Below are positions 32,482-55,076 of a stretch of DNA of 64,000 nt, in pieces. Both the position numbers and the translations under genes were made by a program. Within the stretch, counting starts at the first letter, position 1. Each line of letters opens with the position of its first letter. The notes under the pieces were generated by a model. That model was not told the DNA's origin, searched no databases, and saw nothing but the letters and a program-made list of their open reading frames with translations. The DNA is taken from positions 6,792,327 through 6,856,326 of the forward strand of contig NC_085095.1 of NCBI RefSeq assembly GCF_963422355.1, given 5' to 3'. Origin of the DNA: Corticium candelabrum. Taxonomy: Eukaryota > Porifera > Homoscleromorpha > Homosclerophorida > Plakinidae.

Positions 32482-33873
32482 CTAGTGCTTTGTTGCTACT
32501 AATGCGATATATCGAGGAGAAATTATATCGTTAAACATTGCAATCATCTTTGAGCTATTGCCATTCTCTATCAGATATATCAGTCTGTCTGTAATTATTA
32601 GAGACTCCAGTAGAGGCTGGATGAGCACTTGCAAGGCAGTGAACGGCTCCACAAGGCAGAAATGTGGCTCGAATGTCTGGTAAGACGCTAGACATGCTTT
32701 CTCATATGTGTCATGTTTTTCACTACACATACTATGATCTAGGTGAATAAGAGCAGCCGTGATGTAAGACTGAAATGTGGCACAGTCTTCATCTTTGATC
32801 ACTTTATGTAACCTGACATTTCCCTCGGACTCGAGTGCTGTCTCCAATACAGCTCTGAAAGCCACTCGTTTCATGTGTAGGTCATGGTCAAATGCAGTCT
32901 GCTCTCGCCATCGGGTTCGTGTTTCCTGAGCAGCCAAACGAAGAGCGAAAACATTGAGACTCCATGCGGGGTACTTAGTTTTTATGTCATCGACAACACT
33001 CTTGACACCAGCACTCATCGGAAAATAACGGAATTGTTCTTTATCTGTTGTCGACATGCGGTGATAACAACAACCAATACAGACCAGAACAGATTTTGAT
33101 GGACAACATTCAGTGAACCGTTTTAACATTAAAGGTGTCAAATCGCCACAACAATGCAGTCCCAGCAGACACACGGGATTCCCTCTTTCTCCTCTAATTC
33201 CAGAGAATCGACGAAGCATATCATGAAACTCGCTCACATTCTTGTCAACATCGTTCACGGCAAAGTTGACTGTCGTTGTCTCTATCTCTGTTTGTGATCC
33301 CGACAGTAGTCTCTCTTGTCTCCGACTTGCAGCACGACATCGTGTTTCCACCGACTCCAATCCCAATACCTTCAAACCAAACTGGCTGCTGAGTGCCTGC
33401 CCAAGATATCCCAACCCTGATCCAACATCCACTACATGCTTGATTTCCTTCTCACGACACAAAGCACCAACAAAACTTACCATCCTCTCGACCTCGTGTA
33501 CTTTCTTCGCCTTCATTCCTCTCTTTATTTTTTCGCTCAAACAAACACTCTCTACTTCAAGCTTCTTGCACTTTCTGACGTCGCTGCTCTGAGTCAACAG
33601 AGATGTTGCTTCTGATATAAAATGTTTGAAACTTTCCGGCCACTTTTCTTGTATTAATCCGAAAGGCAGCTCGTTTAACTCCTCGACACTTAATGAAATG
33701 AGTGTGTCTTTCCATTCGTCTGGCAATCGGTCATAAGCTTTATCCTGTAGAAAACGGGTCAGTTTGAAATCATAAATCCACGAGAATTTAGCAATAAAGT
33801 CGGTTAGTGATATGACATAGTCAATGACTCTCTTGCTCTCAAGCTCCTCACTCAGAAACGACAAAGACATCAC
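32482..33873 (-). CDS. METTL25/METTL25B-family methyltransferase
   Basis: Intronless 463-aa open frame. It has an S-adenosylmethionine-binding motif [13 protein letters not shown] (about 147-158), a following acidic strand VLGLESVE, and the family hallmarks [12 protein letters not shown] (about 237-248) and CIGCCYHRM (about 265-273). Upstream, [11 protein letters not shown] and [13 protein letters not shown] match the METTL25 N-terminal region; C-terminal RVAFRAVLE is also typical. Family members are predicted or reported nucleic-acid or protein methyltransferases; the substrate here is unknown. Length is nearer METTL25B/RRNAD1 (about 475 aa) than METTL25 (about 600 aa). It converges with SASH1 (stops 142 bp apart) and diverges from RABL3 (starts 60 bp apart), so it probably shares a bidirectional promoter. 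Confidence 0.88.
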   Translation of the reverse strand: MMSLSFLSEELESKRVIDYVISLTDFIAKFSWIYDFKLTRFLQDKAYDRLPDEWKDTLISLSVEELNELPFGLIQEKWPESFKHFISEATSLLTQSSDVRKCKKLEVESVCLSEKIKRGMKAKKVHEVERMVSFVGALCREKEIKHVVDVGSGLGYLGQALSSQFGLKVLGLESVETRCRAASRRQERLLSGSQTEIETTTVNFAVNDVDKNVSEFHDMLRRFSGIRGERGNPVCLLGLHCCGDLTPLMLKRFTECCPSKSVLVCIGCCYHRMSTTDKEQFRYFPMSAGVKSVVDDIKTKYPAWSLNVFALRLAAQETRTRWREQTAFDHDLHMKRVAFRAVLETALESEGNVRLHKVIKDEDCATFQSYITAALIHLDHSMCSEKHDTYEKACLASYQTFEPHFCLVEPFTALQVLIQPLLESLIITDRLIYLIENGNSSKMIAMFNDIISPRYIALVATKH

Positions 33874-33933
33874 GACAGCCTCGCAGCTCCAGACCTCGTC
33901 GGCTTACCTGGCGGGATCCGGGAACTTGGCCCG
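33874..33933. promoter_or_regulatory. 60-bp bidirectional promoter, METTL25-like and RABL3
   Basis: Only 60 bp separate two divergent start codons. The interval contains GC-rich stretches (ggcgggatccggg) and no TATA box. Core promoter elements and both 5'UTRs must overlap here, unless either gene has an upstream non-coding exon. Confidence 0.6.
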
Positions 33934-36883
<2,950 letters not shown>

Positions 36884-37534
36884 CGGCTGTTGGGTTACAA
36901 CTGGATTTGCTACGTAGTCACATATAAGTAGGAACGTTGGCGGCAACGTTGAATCAGCTGCTGATGAGTTAGGTCGATGAGGGACGTAATGTCGATACGA
37001 TACGACTTTGTTTGGGGTTGTTTAATGGGTATTAGACTGTATGGATACTGTTTATCGTTATTGTTGAACGTATGCATCAATGGACATCTTGTGGGATCTA
37101 GAAAGTTGTATGTAATTTTGATAGTACATGTAGAAAAGACTTAGAAACCAAATATCTGTTGATCAGTCTACATGACTTATCAAAAGCATTCTTTATTGAT
37201 TAGTTAGTTTTAATATTTGTGTGGGGCAGAGCTATGAGTATTCGTAATGATACTGCAGGTCCCTTGTTGATTCCTATTGTTTTCCTATGTATTTTAGTCC
37301 AATCTGCTTGGTGCTTTTAGTACATCACGTGGTTAGACTTGCATGATGAGATTATTGAGATCTCCTCCACATTCTACAGTGGGTAGTGCTAAGGAGGAGG
37401 AGATGATATGTATTGGGCGTTTCCTATCTCATTGCTCATTTGCTTGCGTTACCGTTTCTTCTCACTGAATTCGTTTCGCTTGTCAGAGTGAAATATAATA
37501 TATATTCACAGTCGACAAGACAGTATTGATTGTA
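36884..37534. other. Intergenic, RABL3 to NB-ARC-TPR gene
   Basis: 650 bp containing the RABL3 3'UTR and the promoter of the STAND gene. I see no further gene or repeat. Confidence 0.5.
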
Positions 37535-44135
<6,601 letters not shown>

Positions 44136-44484
44136 ATTGCCAACATATTTGTTGTTGTTGGATTTTACTATTGCAAGTTTACTATTGCACTGCATTGCTA
44201 TCTTGTTGTCATTGACTTGTACTGTATTATTACTCCTCACAGTGTATGAATTTACGACAACAGTTTGTCCTACAAAAAAAGTGACTCTTATTGGAAGTCT
44301 TTCACTGGCAGATCGTTGCCTTCAGTGCAGAACAGGGCTGGATAGATTGCAACTGCTGTTGCCAAATTCATCTAATGACCTCAATTATTTGTAACAGGTT
44401 TGCACGTTTGATTTCACTGAGCAGCAGCAAATGTCTTTCTCAGTTCAAGGGTTATTTTGTATCAATTTGTAATGCCACTGGCAA

Positions 44485-44977
<493 letters not shown>

Positions 44978-45226
44978 TCCCTACCCTGTTGTATACAGTA
45001 GTAGTAACATATACTACATGCTATTGTTGGCATTAAACCCTGAGTCAGACAATAAAAGACTATTGACAGGTAGTTATGGCAAATCCTATGTTGCTATTTT
45101 GACATGGTTTGGTGTTGAACAGTGTGTGCAGTGGTCGCTTAATCAGTAGTCAAGAAATCATAGCTTTATCTAATGGCCTATTTGATGAATCAATAGGGCT
45201 ACTACACACAGTGTGTAAATCATTTG

Positions 45227-45642
45227 TATGTTGTTATGCCCTTCCATGATGGGCAAGTAGGGTCTTTACCCCCATCTGGGCGCTCACCAACCCAGCAGGT
45301 GAGCCCAGCAGGGTACATGTTTCCGTGCAGTCCATACGGCGATCAATGACTAGCCAATTCGATATAGACTGCAGGCATTACGGTGACCGTAAACATTGGG
45401 ACAGCACGCCTAGTGGATATCAATGACCTCCAGGAAAGCACTGAACGTCATCGTCAACGGACCGTTCGCCAGACCACAGCAACTCCCCAACAACTGAAAC
45501 GAGTCATAGTCTCATGGATAAAGCTAGAGAAACATGAGAAAGAAAGACAGACAAGTTTCATAATTTACTGTCGTCACTGGGGTTTGAACCCCCAAAACCA
45601 TGGAGTGGTAGCCATTGTCGCTAACCACTAAGCCACGGCAGT
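45227..45642 (-). mobile_element. tRNA-derived SINE, tandem copy A
   Basis: Read on the minus strand, the head at 45642-45575 carries an A box TGGCTTAGTGGTTAGCG and a B box GGGTTCAAACCCC, as in a tRNA. A body of about 340 bp follows, ending near 45227. Copy B (45643-46029) is a direct repeat of it at roughly 90% by eye. Confidence 0.65.
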
Positions 45643-46029
45643 GTATGTGTCGTTATGCCCCTCCATAATCGGCAAGTGGGGTCTTTACCCCCATCTGGGC
45701 GCCCACCAACCTGGCAGGTGAGCCCAGCGGGGTACATGTTTCCGTGTAGTCCATACGGCGATCAATGACTAGCCAATTCGATATAGATTGCAGGCATTAC
45801 GGTGACCGCGTACTCGATACAGCACGCCTAGTGGATATCAACGCCCACCAGGAAAGCACTGGACGTCATTGTCAACGGACCGTTCGCCAGACCACAGAAA
45901 CTCCCCAACGACTGAAACGAGTCATAGTCTCATGGATAAAGCTAGAGAAACATGAGAAAGAAAGACAGACAAGTTTCACAATTTACTGTCGTCACTGGGG
46001 TTTGAACCCCCAAACCATGGAGTGGTAGC
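45643..46029 (-). mobile_element. tRNA-derived SINE, tandem copy B (head truncated)
   Basis: Direct repeat of copy A. The B box (GGGTTTGAACCCC on the + strand, near 45998-46010) is kept, but the A-box portion is lost at 46029, where the sequence changes to TATTATTATTATCAG. Confidence 0.65.
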
Positions 46030-46137
46030 CTATTATTATTATCAGTCAGGAACCACATCATCAATATGTAACAACAAAGATGCATAACCTGCACAGCATT
46101 GGACTAATGTGGTCCCCTGGTGTTGCAGTTGATATCT

Positions 46138-49100
46138 CTATTCATGAGAAGCGGTATATGCATGGGCAAATAGACTGTCAAAAAATTGAGGAATTGTATA
46201 TTTTTGTTCAAACTGAGTGGTCATTTCTTCAATCTTCCTCTTCCGTGGCACATGAGGAGGAACACAGCTGCAAGTAAAGGCAACAGATAAGACACATTTC
46301 ATTGTGACTATCTCCTGGTGGTAACCTGTCAGTGTCCAATCTCCTCCGTCGAGTTATATTGATAACAGTTTGCCTGACCAAGAGACCCAACACACGACGA
46401 CTCACAGCCATTCCATCCAACAGAGGGCCACCACAGTTACCCCTACAGGTCAAGAAGCATAAAAAAGTAGCAATGAGAAATAAATATAACTAAACATAGC
46501 ACCTCAAAAGACGAACGTACCTATTCAATGTGGAGGCAACTTTTATGCGATAGAGACCTGTGTTGAGTGGATGGATGAAAATGACTACGCAATCTACTCC
46601 ATGCTTGCTTAACTGAATACTGCTTGATGTGCTTGCATTGGGATTATCCAGCATATTCATGGCATGGCTGAAGTCTTCTAATGGAAATGTCTCATAATCT
46701 TCAAACCTCTCTAGCCACACTACACCCAAAGCAAGATCAGATGATGCTGAATTTGTAGGCCGTGTTCCTGGTCTCTTCAGGCCTAGTCGATTTGGTGGTG
46801 TTTGTGTAACAGTGTGGGCTCGTCGACCAGCTAGATCAGTAGGACTGGTTGGAGCAGAGTGTGAAACTCTATCTGAATTTGATAGAGTCAGTTCTTCTTT
46901 AAGTTCAACTCCATCTGTTATATTCTGAACTGATGGCAATTTGGGTGAGCCAACTGTGGCTACAGGTGTGCAGCTGTCTAGAAGGAATGGTACCTGCGGC
47001 TGTAATGATGGAACAACAAACAACATCTCCACAGTGATATCTGCATAATACGGCGTTGGATTTAATTTGCAGAATTTAAATCGAGGAGATGAGAATGGCC
47101 CTTTCCATCCAGGGTGCGACAGAATATCAACAGGCCAACCAAGAGACAATAGAAACTCATGGAATGGTGGCGAACGAAGAGTGCCCTGCAAACAAAAATC
47201 AGCAAACAGCAATATGTGTTCATTGGACTCACGTTTACCTTATTTCTAAAGATATCCGTTAGTTTGGACTGTCCAGTGCGAACATAGAGCACGTAGACAT
47301 TCTCAGTGTTTCTTGTCGGCATCGAGTCAAGATCATGTAAAGCAGCAGCTAATGCAGGAGTTGTGTTATCAAGAGAAACTAATGCCGGCTGTGGTCGATA
47401 AGCAGCAGCCTGCAGATTTTCCAAGGACAGAACACCAAGATGAGACAAGAATAGTCTCGATGTTTGAAAAGACGCACAACAGCTACAACAGCAACCTTAT
47501 CCAGCAGCACAGCCACAATGACAAGCGTTAGAAACTCACGGTGGAGGGTCAACTCTTGTAGCTTGCATGGAAGATTTAATATCTCCAGACTGATGATGTT
47601 TCGTCAATGCATCTGCTTCAGCAGTTGCCTGTGCAAACAACCAGTTCCATCTAAGTGCAATCACTTTCAGACATGCACAGAAACTTGCCTGCTTCTTGAC
47701 AGCATCATGAAGTTTAGCCTGCTCCACTTCAGTTCGGGAGTCTAAAATCTGATCAAGAGATGGGATGCTGTAGTCACTACAGCATATACAACGTTTTATT
47801 CCAAAAGGCCAATTGCTACAATATTGAATGTTTCGTACGCTTTAATAGGCTCTATTGAGTCAGCTGCTTCTGGCCAGAACTGTTTGAGAATTGTTGGCTC
47901 TATTGCTTCATCAGATTTTGGGTCTGGACCTTTGACTGGCTTTAAATGATCATTGGCTTGAGCTCCTGCACTCCGTGGCCAGTGTCTAAGCTGCATAGTC
48001 CAGCATCTCTTGCCAGCTGGAGTTCGTGAAAGGATAGTAACAGTAGGAGGACTAGCTACAGAACACAATAGCAGATTATCAGTACGTCCACAGGTGTAGT
48101 CCAAGAAGGACACACCAGCAAACAATCAGGAAAAGAAACTAAAGCTAACAAGATGGACTAACTATCAGAATGTGGACTAATGCTGTGTTCTAGTACTCCA
48201 ATGACTGTACTGCTGTCAAGTACAAAGTAGCGGAGCGTTGCATTCTATAAAATATTTCTAACTTCAAAAGGCAGTTCAATCAAAAGGAACAACAATACTT
48301 TGGCTGATGGATCCGCTGCAGCTGCGAGAGCCAACATCTCTGTTTCAGTCACTTGGCAAGAGGCCACAGCAGGGCCACAAGGAGATGGGAATGATCCCTG
48401 AACAAAGTCACATAAGACGCTTAGAGGCACCTCAATAAAACATCGTTCTTTATACCAAATGCTCAGTGATACAGAAGAACAATACTTCCGCTGCTTCTCG
48501 CACTCGTATGGATACAGGGTGCCTTTCCTTCTCACCTGAACAATACAAACACTAACCATCAGCAATAATCATGTACTCTTACATGAAGAGGCTACCATAC
48601 AGATTGCATGCTGTTAGCGACACCCATTTCAAACTTTACTGCTCTTTGCACCCTCACAAAACATTCAATTCATATGTCACATACTTGATGGTACAGTACA
48701 TGTAATAGAAAGACTGAAAATGACAACTTGCTGTAGTTCAAGTTAAAATGGTGGGAATGAAACTTCCAACTTACAAGGATCAAATTCAAGGTGCAATGAA
48801 TCAATAAGCTTGTGTGTATTCAACAAATGATGAGTGACTGATTTGGTATGGTGAAGAGTAAAATTGTGAATCAGCTTACTACAGTGCTAGGTTAGGAAAA
48901 CCGAAGAAATTCAGTTCCAAGTCTGTATGAGCAGTACACACTAACTTCACAGTACTCAACTTACAAACAACACAGTAAATGTAAGAAACTGGAAGTGAGT
49001 AGTGTTCCTATATCATGGAAAGTGATAGAGTCACTGCGTATAAAGTCCGTTTGCATACCCAGAAACTGTATGAGTCTCTGTAATTCTGGGTTCACATAAC

Positions 49101-52100
49101 TTGTTACCATGTGCAAGTATTTAAAATGGACCTCATTTTGGCTTTGTACTATCGAAGCAGAGATGAAAACACGAAGAAATGTGAGTTCAAATATATTCGT
49201 GCAATTAAACCATCAGAGAAATGCCACTGCCTTCTACAAGCAATGAGACCGACTGGTTCCACTTCAGTGGTTGTTCCAGTTTTGTGGTGTCATTGCTATA
49301 ATTTGCATACCCCCAACTGACTTGTTCGAAAGCCTGTCGGCGGATTGTTGCATTACATTGGAACCGAAATTCATCCTGTTCTAGTGGAATGCAATGTGCC
49401 ACCATGATGGTGCCACCACATCATACTAGCATCATACTCACAGACGATTCATCCTTTTACATACTTTATTACATGTCTTTGCCAATTTGGCACAGGGTTG
49501 TGTTTGGAGATCAAGGTTAGAACTCTTTCAAATGTAAAGTTAATTCTATCTTATTTGCTTAAGTGGGTAAAAGTCAAACCTTTGAGCTGTCGTTTAGGGC
49601 CATCGCCATCACCAGTATCTGATGGTAGATGCTATACAAACACAAAGTTAGAGAAACAGCAGCGACCTTGAACGCTAACACACTTCTGATTTTGATCCTG
49701 AAAGGCCTAATTCGATCACCTCCAGCACATGATGCAAAGAATCCTACACATCGTACGAATTATGATAGACGTAGGGAAACTATTGTCATGTCAACTGACC
49801 TTTTCACACAGCACTCTATGCTTGGCCATGATCCATGCTTGTAAACACTGATATGCTGCAACTATCATCGAGTGAAGGTCGCGGATGTGTGAGGGACGTG
49901 GCTGTCCAACTAGAGTCGCAATATAATCACACAACCACTTGACTGTGAACTGCCATTCACTGGGATCTGTGGGCATATAACACCAACTACTGTATGTTCA
50001 AGACTACACATTAGAGACCATACCAACAGTAGGAATATCCAGCTGAGCAAGACTTGCTAACAATTCAAGCACCGACAGTGTTACACTCAGGTCCGTCTTT
50101 GGATGAAGGAAACGCTGTGGGATATCACGACAAGCACGAACAAATAAACCAGCTGCATCTGACACAACACGGCTTGAGAGTTACAGTGACAATCGGAGGA
50201 CAAAACTGTAAGTCAAATCACTAATCAGACTGGTTACTCTGCCTGCCTGCCTGCATGCTTACATGCCTGTGTGCCTGCCTGTCTGTTTGCCTGTGTGTAT
50301 ATCAATTCATCTGTTAGGTAATGAAAATGACCTACCCCAACCCTTGGCACTCCTGTGTCCCCTCCTTAATCGTAACGGTGTACCTGATCCCTCAGAAATG
50401 GCATCATCAGAAATCTTTGGGATTGCAAACTCACCATCAGCTGTCACATGAGTATCACTCGCCACTTTAGGAAGAGGTTGTTTATCTGAAGTAGACGTCG
50501 AACTTGCAGCCTCTGCTTTTCTACTCAAAGCTTCAAACGTGGCTGCGTCTTGAACAAGAAGTTGAACGCTGCAGAGAAGCAAGTGAATGTTGCCTGGGTC
50601 CTGTTCGATTCTCAAAGCACTGAACAGCAGGGCTGCCAGACGTTCGTGGAATGAAAGAAATGTATACGTTTGTGACAACTGCTGAAATGTACTGTCTGGG
50701 TCTGCTGCAGGTTGAGTGACATCTAGAAAATCCAATGCCTGTTAGAACAGTTGGCACATAATCATCACCCCAACAGTTGTCCGACCTGCTATGGGCAATT
50801 CCCTGAAGTGATGTGGCAACATAATGATTGACAATGTAAGCCTGATGCACGATCGCCTGAGATCATGTTGTGGCATTGCAAATCTATCCATACACTACTG
50901 TACGACAAGAGTATAGATACATAAATACACAGACAAATGAGAGAAGGAGGAGGAGGAGAAGGAGGAGGAGGAGAAGGTAGAAGGACCGACGGATGAGCAG
51001 ATTAAATGGACAGACAAGACACGCAGACAGACAACTATGGCAATTGACAGATGAACAAACACACAGGAACAGCTGGTCATATATACCAATAGATCATAGA
51101 TCAACAGCCACACTAAAAACGAACAGAGACAAACAGACAGCAGGCAGAAAGCTAACTGCACAGTGTAGACCACATAGGTACAGCCGAGTGGTACAGAAAT
51201 AATGGATTCGTCTATATTTACCGAAATTCATGTTTCTTCACAGGCAAAACGATCTCCAAAGCCGAGACAAAGTGTGGCAACAAGACATGAACACCAACCA
51301 AATCATTTTGGAACAATGATGTCGAATTCATGAGGATGCTCGTCAGTACTTGACCAGTGCATGTCTCCTACAGCAAATAGTAAAGGCAGCAGAGTTACAC
51401 ACAAAACAGCAACGAACCATGATACACCACAGCAACAGGTAGAGTAACAGTATCCACATTACATGAACTAAGGTCATATAATATATAACAGTAGTTTAAA
51501 TAAGCAATAAAAATGATGACAACATATTTGCCATCAATAAGCCAAACACTCTGCCAGTCTCTAATACCCACTTTAACAACAGATTATATGACGTTTAATG
51601 ACTTATCAGAGGACACAGTCCAGCTGTAGGACACTAGAGGGATGTCCATGCCTACTTAAAAGTAGATGTGTTGCTTATACATGTCTTACTACTGGACAGT
51701 GCGACAGCAAACTAGGTGGGATCACAGCAAGTAAATTTCAACTGCAGTGTCACATCACAAAAAAATGAGATACCAAAACTCGACATCCTTGTGACAACAG
51801 AATTAAGAAACTATGAACTTTAAGCATGTGTTGACTACTTGCTGTTAATTTCAAACTATTGTCTAATTAACTAATGGCTTCTTACGAATCAACTTAGTAT
51901 ATACTAACACTACAAAGGCATTACTCATTATATCTCTAATCGATTCTTCTATAACTTGTTCAACACATTCTATTCCTCATGAGATACAATATCCAAAACA
52001 AATCAAGTTTATCAACATTCAGCTAGCACACAAAGCTTTGCATGCAAGGTGTACATGTACCCTTTTTATTAATTAACGTCTTAATCCCTGACAACAGCTG

Positions 52101-52983
52101 GAGCCATGATGTTTGACTTCCACTGACACTGAAAGCGGGCATACACCTGATATCATACCCACCAAGTGGACATCCACAAGATTTAAACTTACGTAGAACA
52201 TGCTGCAAAGTCATAATTGCAGAGTATTTTAGTAGACACCCACAAAATGACTCGATTTAGGCTTAGTATCCAACTTGGCACTTCACATCATTCTGGAACT
52301 TCCAAATGGACTTGACTAAACCGAGACCATCTACAACGATCCCTATCGACCACCCTAGTACAAAGCCATTGGTAAACTGCAGAAGCCTTTGCACCACAAG
52401 GATGACAGGGTCATGTGCAAAGGTCACGCACAGGACACCACAGTCTCTGACAGAGTTTCCAGAGTTAAAGTAATGTGGTGAATAAAGAGCAACCGAGAGA
52501 ACAATAAATCATAACACCATTGCCACGAATGATGACATCATTTTAAGCCACTTGCTGTACAAAATGATGTCAGCACATGTTAGGAAGTTAATAGGAACTC
52601 ATAGTTCAAATATCAAGATAGAGAAAGAAAATGTCACAAATACGACACAAGCAACTGTAACTACCAGTAAGTCATAGGGACACAGTCCCTAGTAATTGTC
52701 AAAATAAACAACTCATTGGTAGTGATTCCTGGTATGTTATCTAGCTTTATACAAAACTAATGTAATAATCACTCTAAAACAATTTCACATCTTGTCACTA
52801 TAGCCACAGAGAACTATACACCCAAGTGTGGTAGCCAATATCCATACATCAATGTCACATCTGCATATGTGAGATATTAGTTCCACCGCTCCACACACTT
52901 GAATCAAGTTCACTGTTCCAGTCTTGCAACATACTACTCAACTACTAGCATAATACCAAAATTACCTAAACCAAACCAAATTA

Positions 52984-53053
<70 letters not shown>

Positions 53054-55046
53054 TGTGTGTGTTAACATAATACGTGTATGTATCTATGTTTGTACCTACA
53101 AACAGATAGTAGCTATCTGAATGTAGCTTGTTCACAATGTTTCTTTAAAATATAACATCTGTTGTGTGGCGATCAATACAAAGTACATCTCCCACACAGA
53201 CAGATAAATTGAACTACAGACAATAGAGAGACAGTTAGTTTAAGCAACCCTCTGAGATTACACATAACCAGTAGTTATCAGCTATCGTAGGAAAAGTGTA
53301 TTACTTGCAATCTATGAAATATATGAATTATGACAGACAGACACACCAACTGACAGATAGCCAACACACAAACAGGCAGACAGACAAAGCGTGCATACAA
53401 AAACATACTTTGTTATACTGGAGACCATGTGCTATTGCATGGTAAAACCTAGCCAGGTAGACAGGATTGAACGGAACTGCACACTTCTGTTTACAAAAGA
53501 TGCGGCAAAGAGCTCCAAATGCTTCTGCTCTACCGGCTTCAAAAGTAGCACTTGAGATGGCATCATCGTGATGTGTTAAATCATGTAGAACTGTCAGCAA
53601 GTCAGTAGCAGAATCTCGTTTCGTCAAACTTGGTTTTCCCGTCAAGCTTCTTGTTAGACGAGGCTTGGTTGTTTCTGTTTCTGGTACAGTAGTAATGGTT
53701 GCCTCAAATAACCACTTGCCAAACAGATGGAGAAGGCTGTTACCATCAGGCCGAGAAAACTCTACAGTAGGAAACTGTGGTGATAAAAATTGATTGCCAG
53801 TTTGGACATTCCTGTTCTGTTCAGAAACAGAAAGTGATCCAGTTGTACTTCGCTTTACAAGCTTTGATTTGGTCGGTGTTCCTAATCCTGGCTGGTTCTT
53901 TGTCGGCGACACGGGATCAGTAGGGGAACAGATTTCTTCTGAAGTACCAATTGTTAGAAATGCATCTATGTTAGCTGCCAAGCCTCTCATGGCTTTAAAG
54001 AAGATCCTTGGAAGATGACGAAGACACACGTGGTCACGAAGAGCAAGGGTATCCTCTTTTCGTTGTGCCTCTTCAAGAAAGGCAGGCATACTGGCAATGA
54101 CGTCAGGATGTGAAAGATCAACAAGATTGCCAAGTGTGTGTAGCATTCGAAACCAGCACTGAGTGATACAATCGTTAGCCATTTTACTCAATGAAACATG
54201 TTCATCATCCTCGGTAATAAGTTTTAGTTTACGCCCATACGATGGACCGTAGAGAATCTGAATGACATTCAGAGTCAGTTCGACGACTGTTTTACTCCAC
54301 TGTTCTACCACTTGATGGTGATGCCGCCACATACAACACATCTCTTGCAGAGTAAGCCAAAATGGCGGCGATGGAAAACAGTGCTCACACGAACGAAGAA
54401 ACACATCAAACAGAGTAGCTATCAGACGATCGGCTAGATGCTCGGCGAATCCGGCTGGTTTGGTTGGTGGAGCCAACACACGATGACACACATTGAGCAT
54501 GAATTTGAGAATACACTCCCACGTTAACTGAGAGAGCGTGCCTTTACATGCCAGAGTGTGTACGGTGGCAAGAACTTGACGACACAAGGTGGCATGAAGA
54601 CGAATGCCGGACGCGTTGCCCAAGTGCCCTTTCCTTGGAGAAAACACGGCAGAATACTGGTTGATAATCTTTTGAGCATACAGCTCGGGACTTTCCAACA
54701 CTGGCTTTGGGACAGAATGCACAGGCTGACCAATTAGGGGAGACAACCAGTCTTTGTAGATATCAATGCATGCCCTGAGGGTCGCCTCTTCTTCCAATGG
54801 TAAAGTCAGTCCAAAACCTAGCACTTCCATTGTCCATTGAACATCCCTGTCTGTCTCAAGTTGCACTCCGAACAACAGATCGGCTGTCTTGTTAATGCGT
54901 TCTGCATCATGTTGCTGTTGCAGAGACTTCACGACGGTCAATACGACTGCCGTACTTGTGCCGTGCCCGAAGCTATTCAGAACAGACGATGGCATGCTGT
55001 GGTCGCTCTGTAGATCATCGGTGAGAGAAATCCAATTCGCGTACAT
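46138..55046 (-). CDS. RALGAPB: Ral GTPase-activating protein subunit beta
   Basis: Non-catalytic beta subunit that pairs with RALGAP alpha to switch off RalA/B downstream of Akt. Minus strand, about 16 exons. Best-defined: 55046-53409 (N-terminal 546 aa), 51367-51225, about 50854-50782, about 50720-50329, about 50165-50025, about 49965-49799, about 49634-49580, about 48536-48441, about 48400-48293, about 48238-48163, about 48057-47815, 47770-47690, 47629-47538, 47482-47239, 47185-46521, 46442-46326, 46267-46138. It matches the human protein along its length: MYANWISL (human MYSEWRSL), [55 protein letters not shown]-type [81 protein letters not shown], and [10 protein letters not shown] near the C-terminus. 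Start 55046 was preferred over 55070 by this alignment. Confidence 0.93.
51368..53408 (-). other. Long RALGAPB intron with (TG)n
   Basis: 2.0-kb intron after the large first exon. It contains a (TG)n microsatellite at 52986-53061. No exon or transposon was recognised. Confidence 0.6.
52986..53061. repeat. (TG)n microsatellite
   Basis: About 75 bp of TG with one interruption, in a RALGAPB intron. Confidence 0.95.
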
Positions 55047-55062
55047 TGTGAGACCGTAGGAT

Positions 55063-55076
55063 AAGCGCATGCGCTT
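55063..55076. promoter_or_regulatory. NRF1-type palindrome upstream of RALGAPB
   Basis: AAGCGCATGCGCTT, a perfect 14-bp palindrome with the NRF1 core, lies 16 bp upstream of the RALGAPB start codon. A weaker copy (AAGCATATGCGTGCC) follows at about 55105-55119. Confidence 0.6.

Noticed and set aside
45575-45642. tRNA gene
   Set aside because: A and B boxes are good, but the acceptor stem does not pair and the sequence continues into a repeated body; it is a SINE head.
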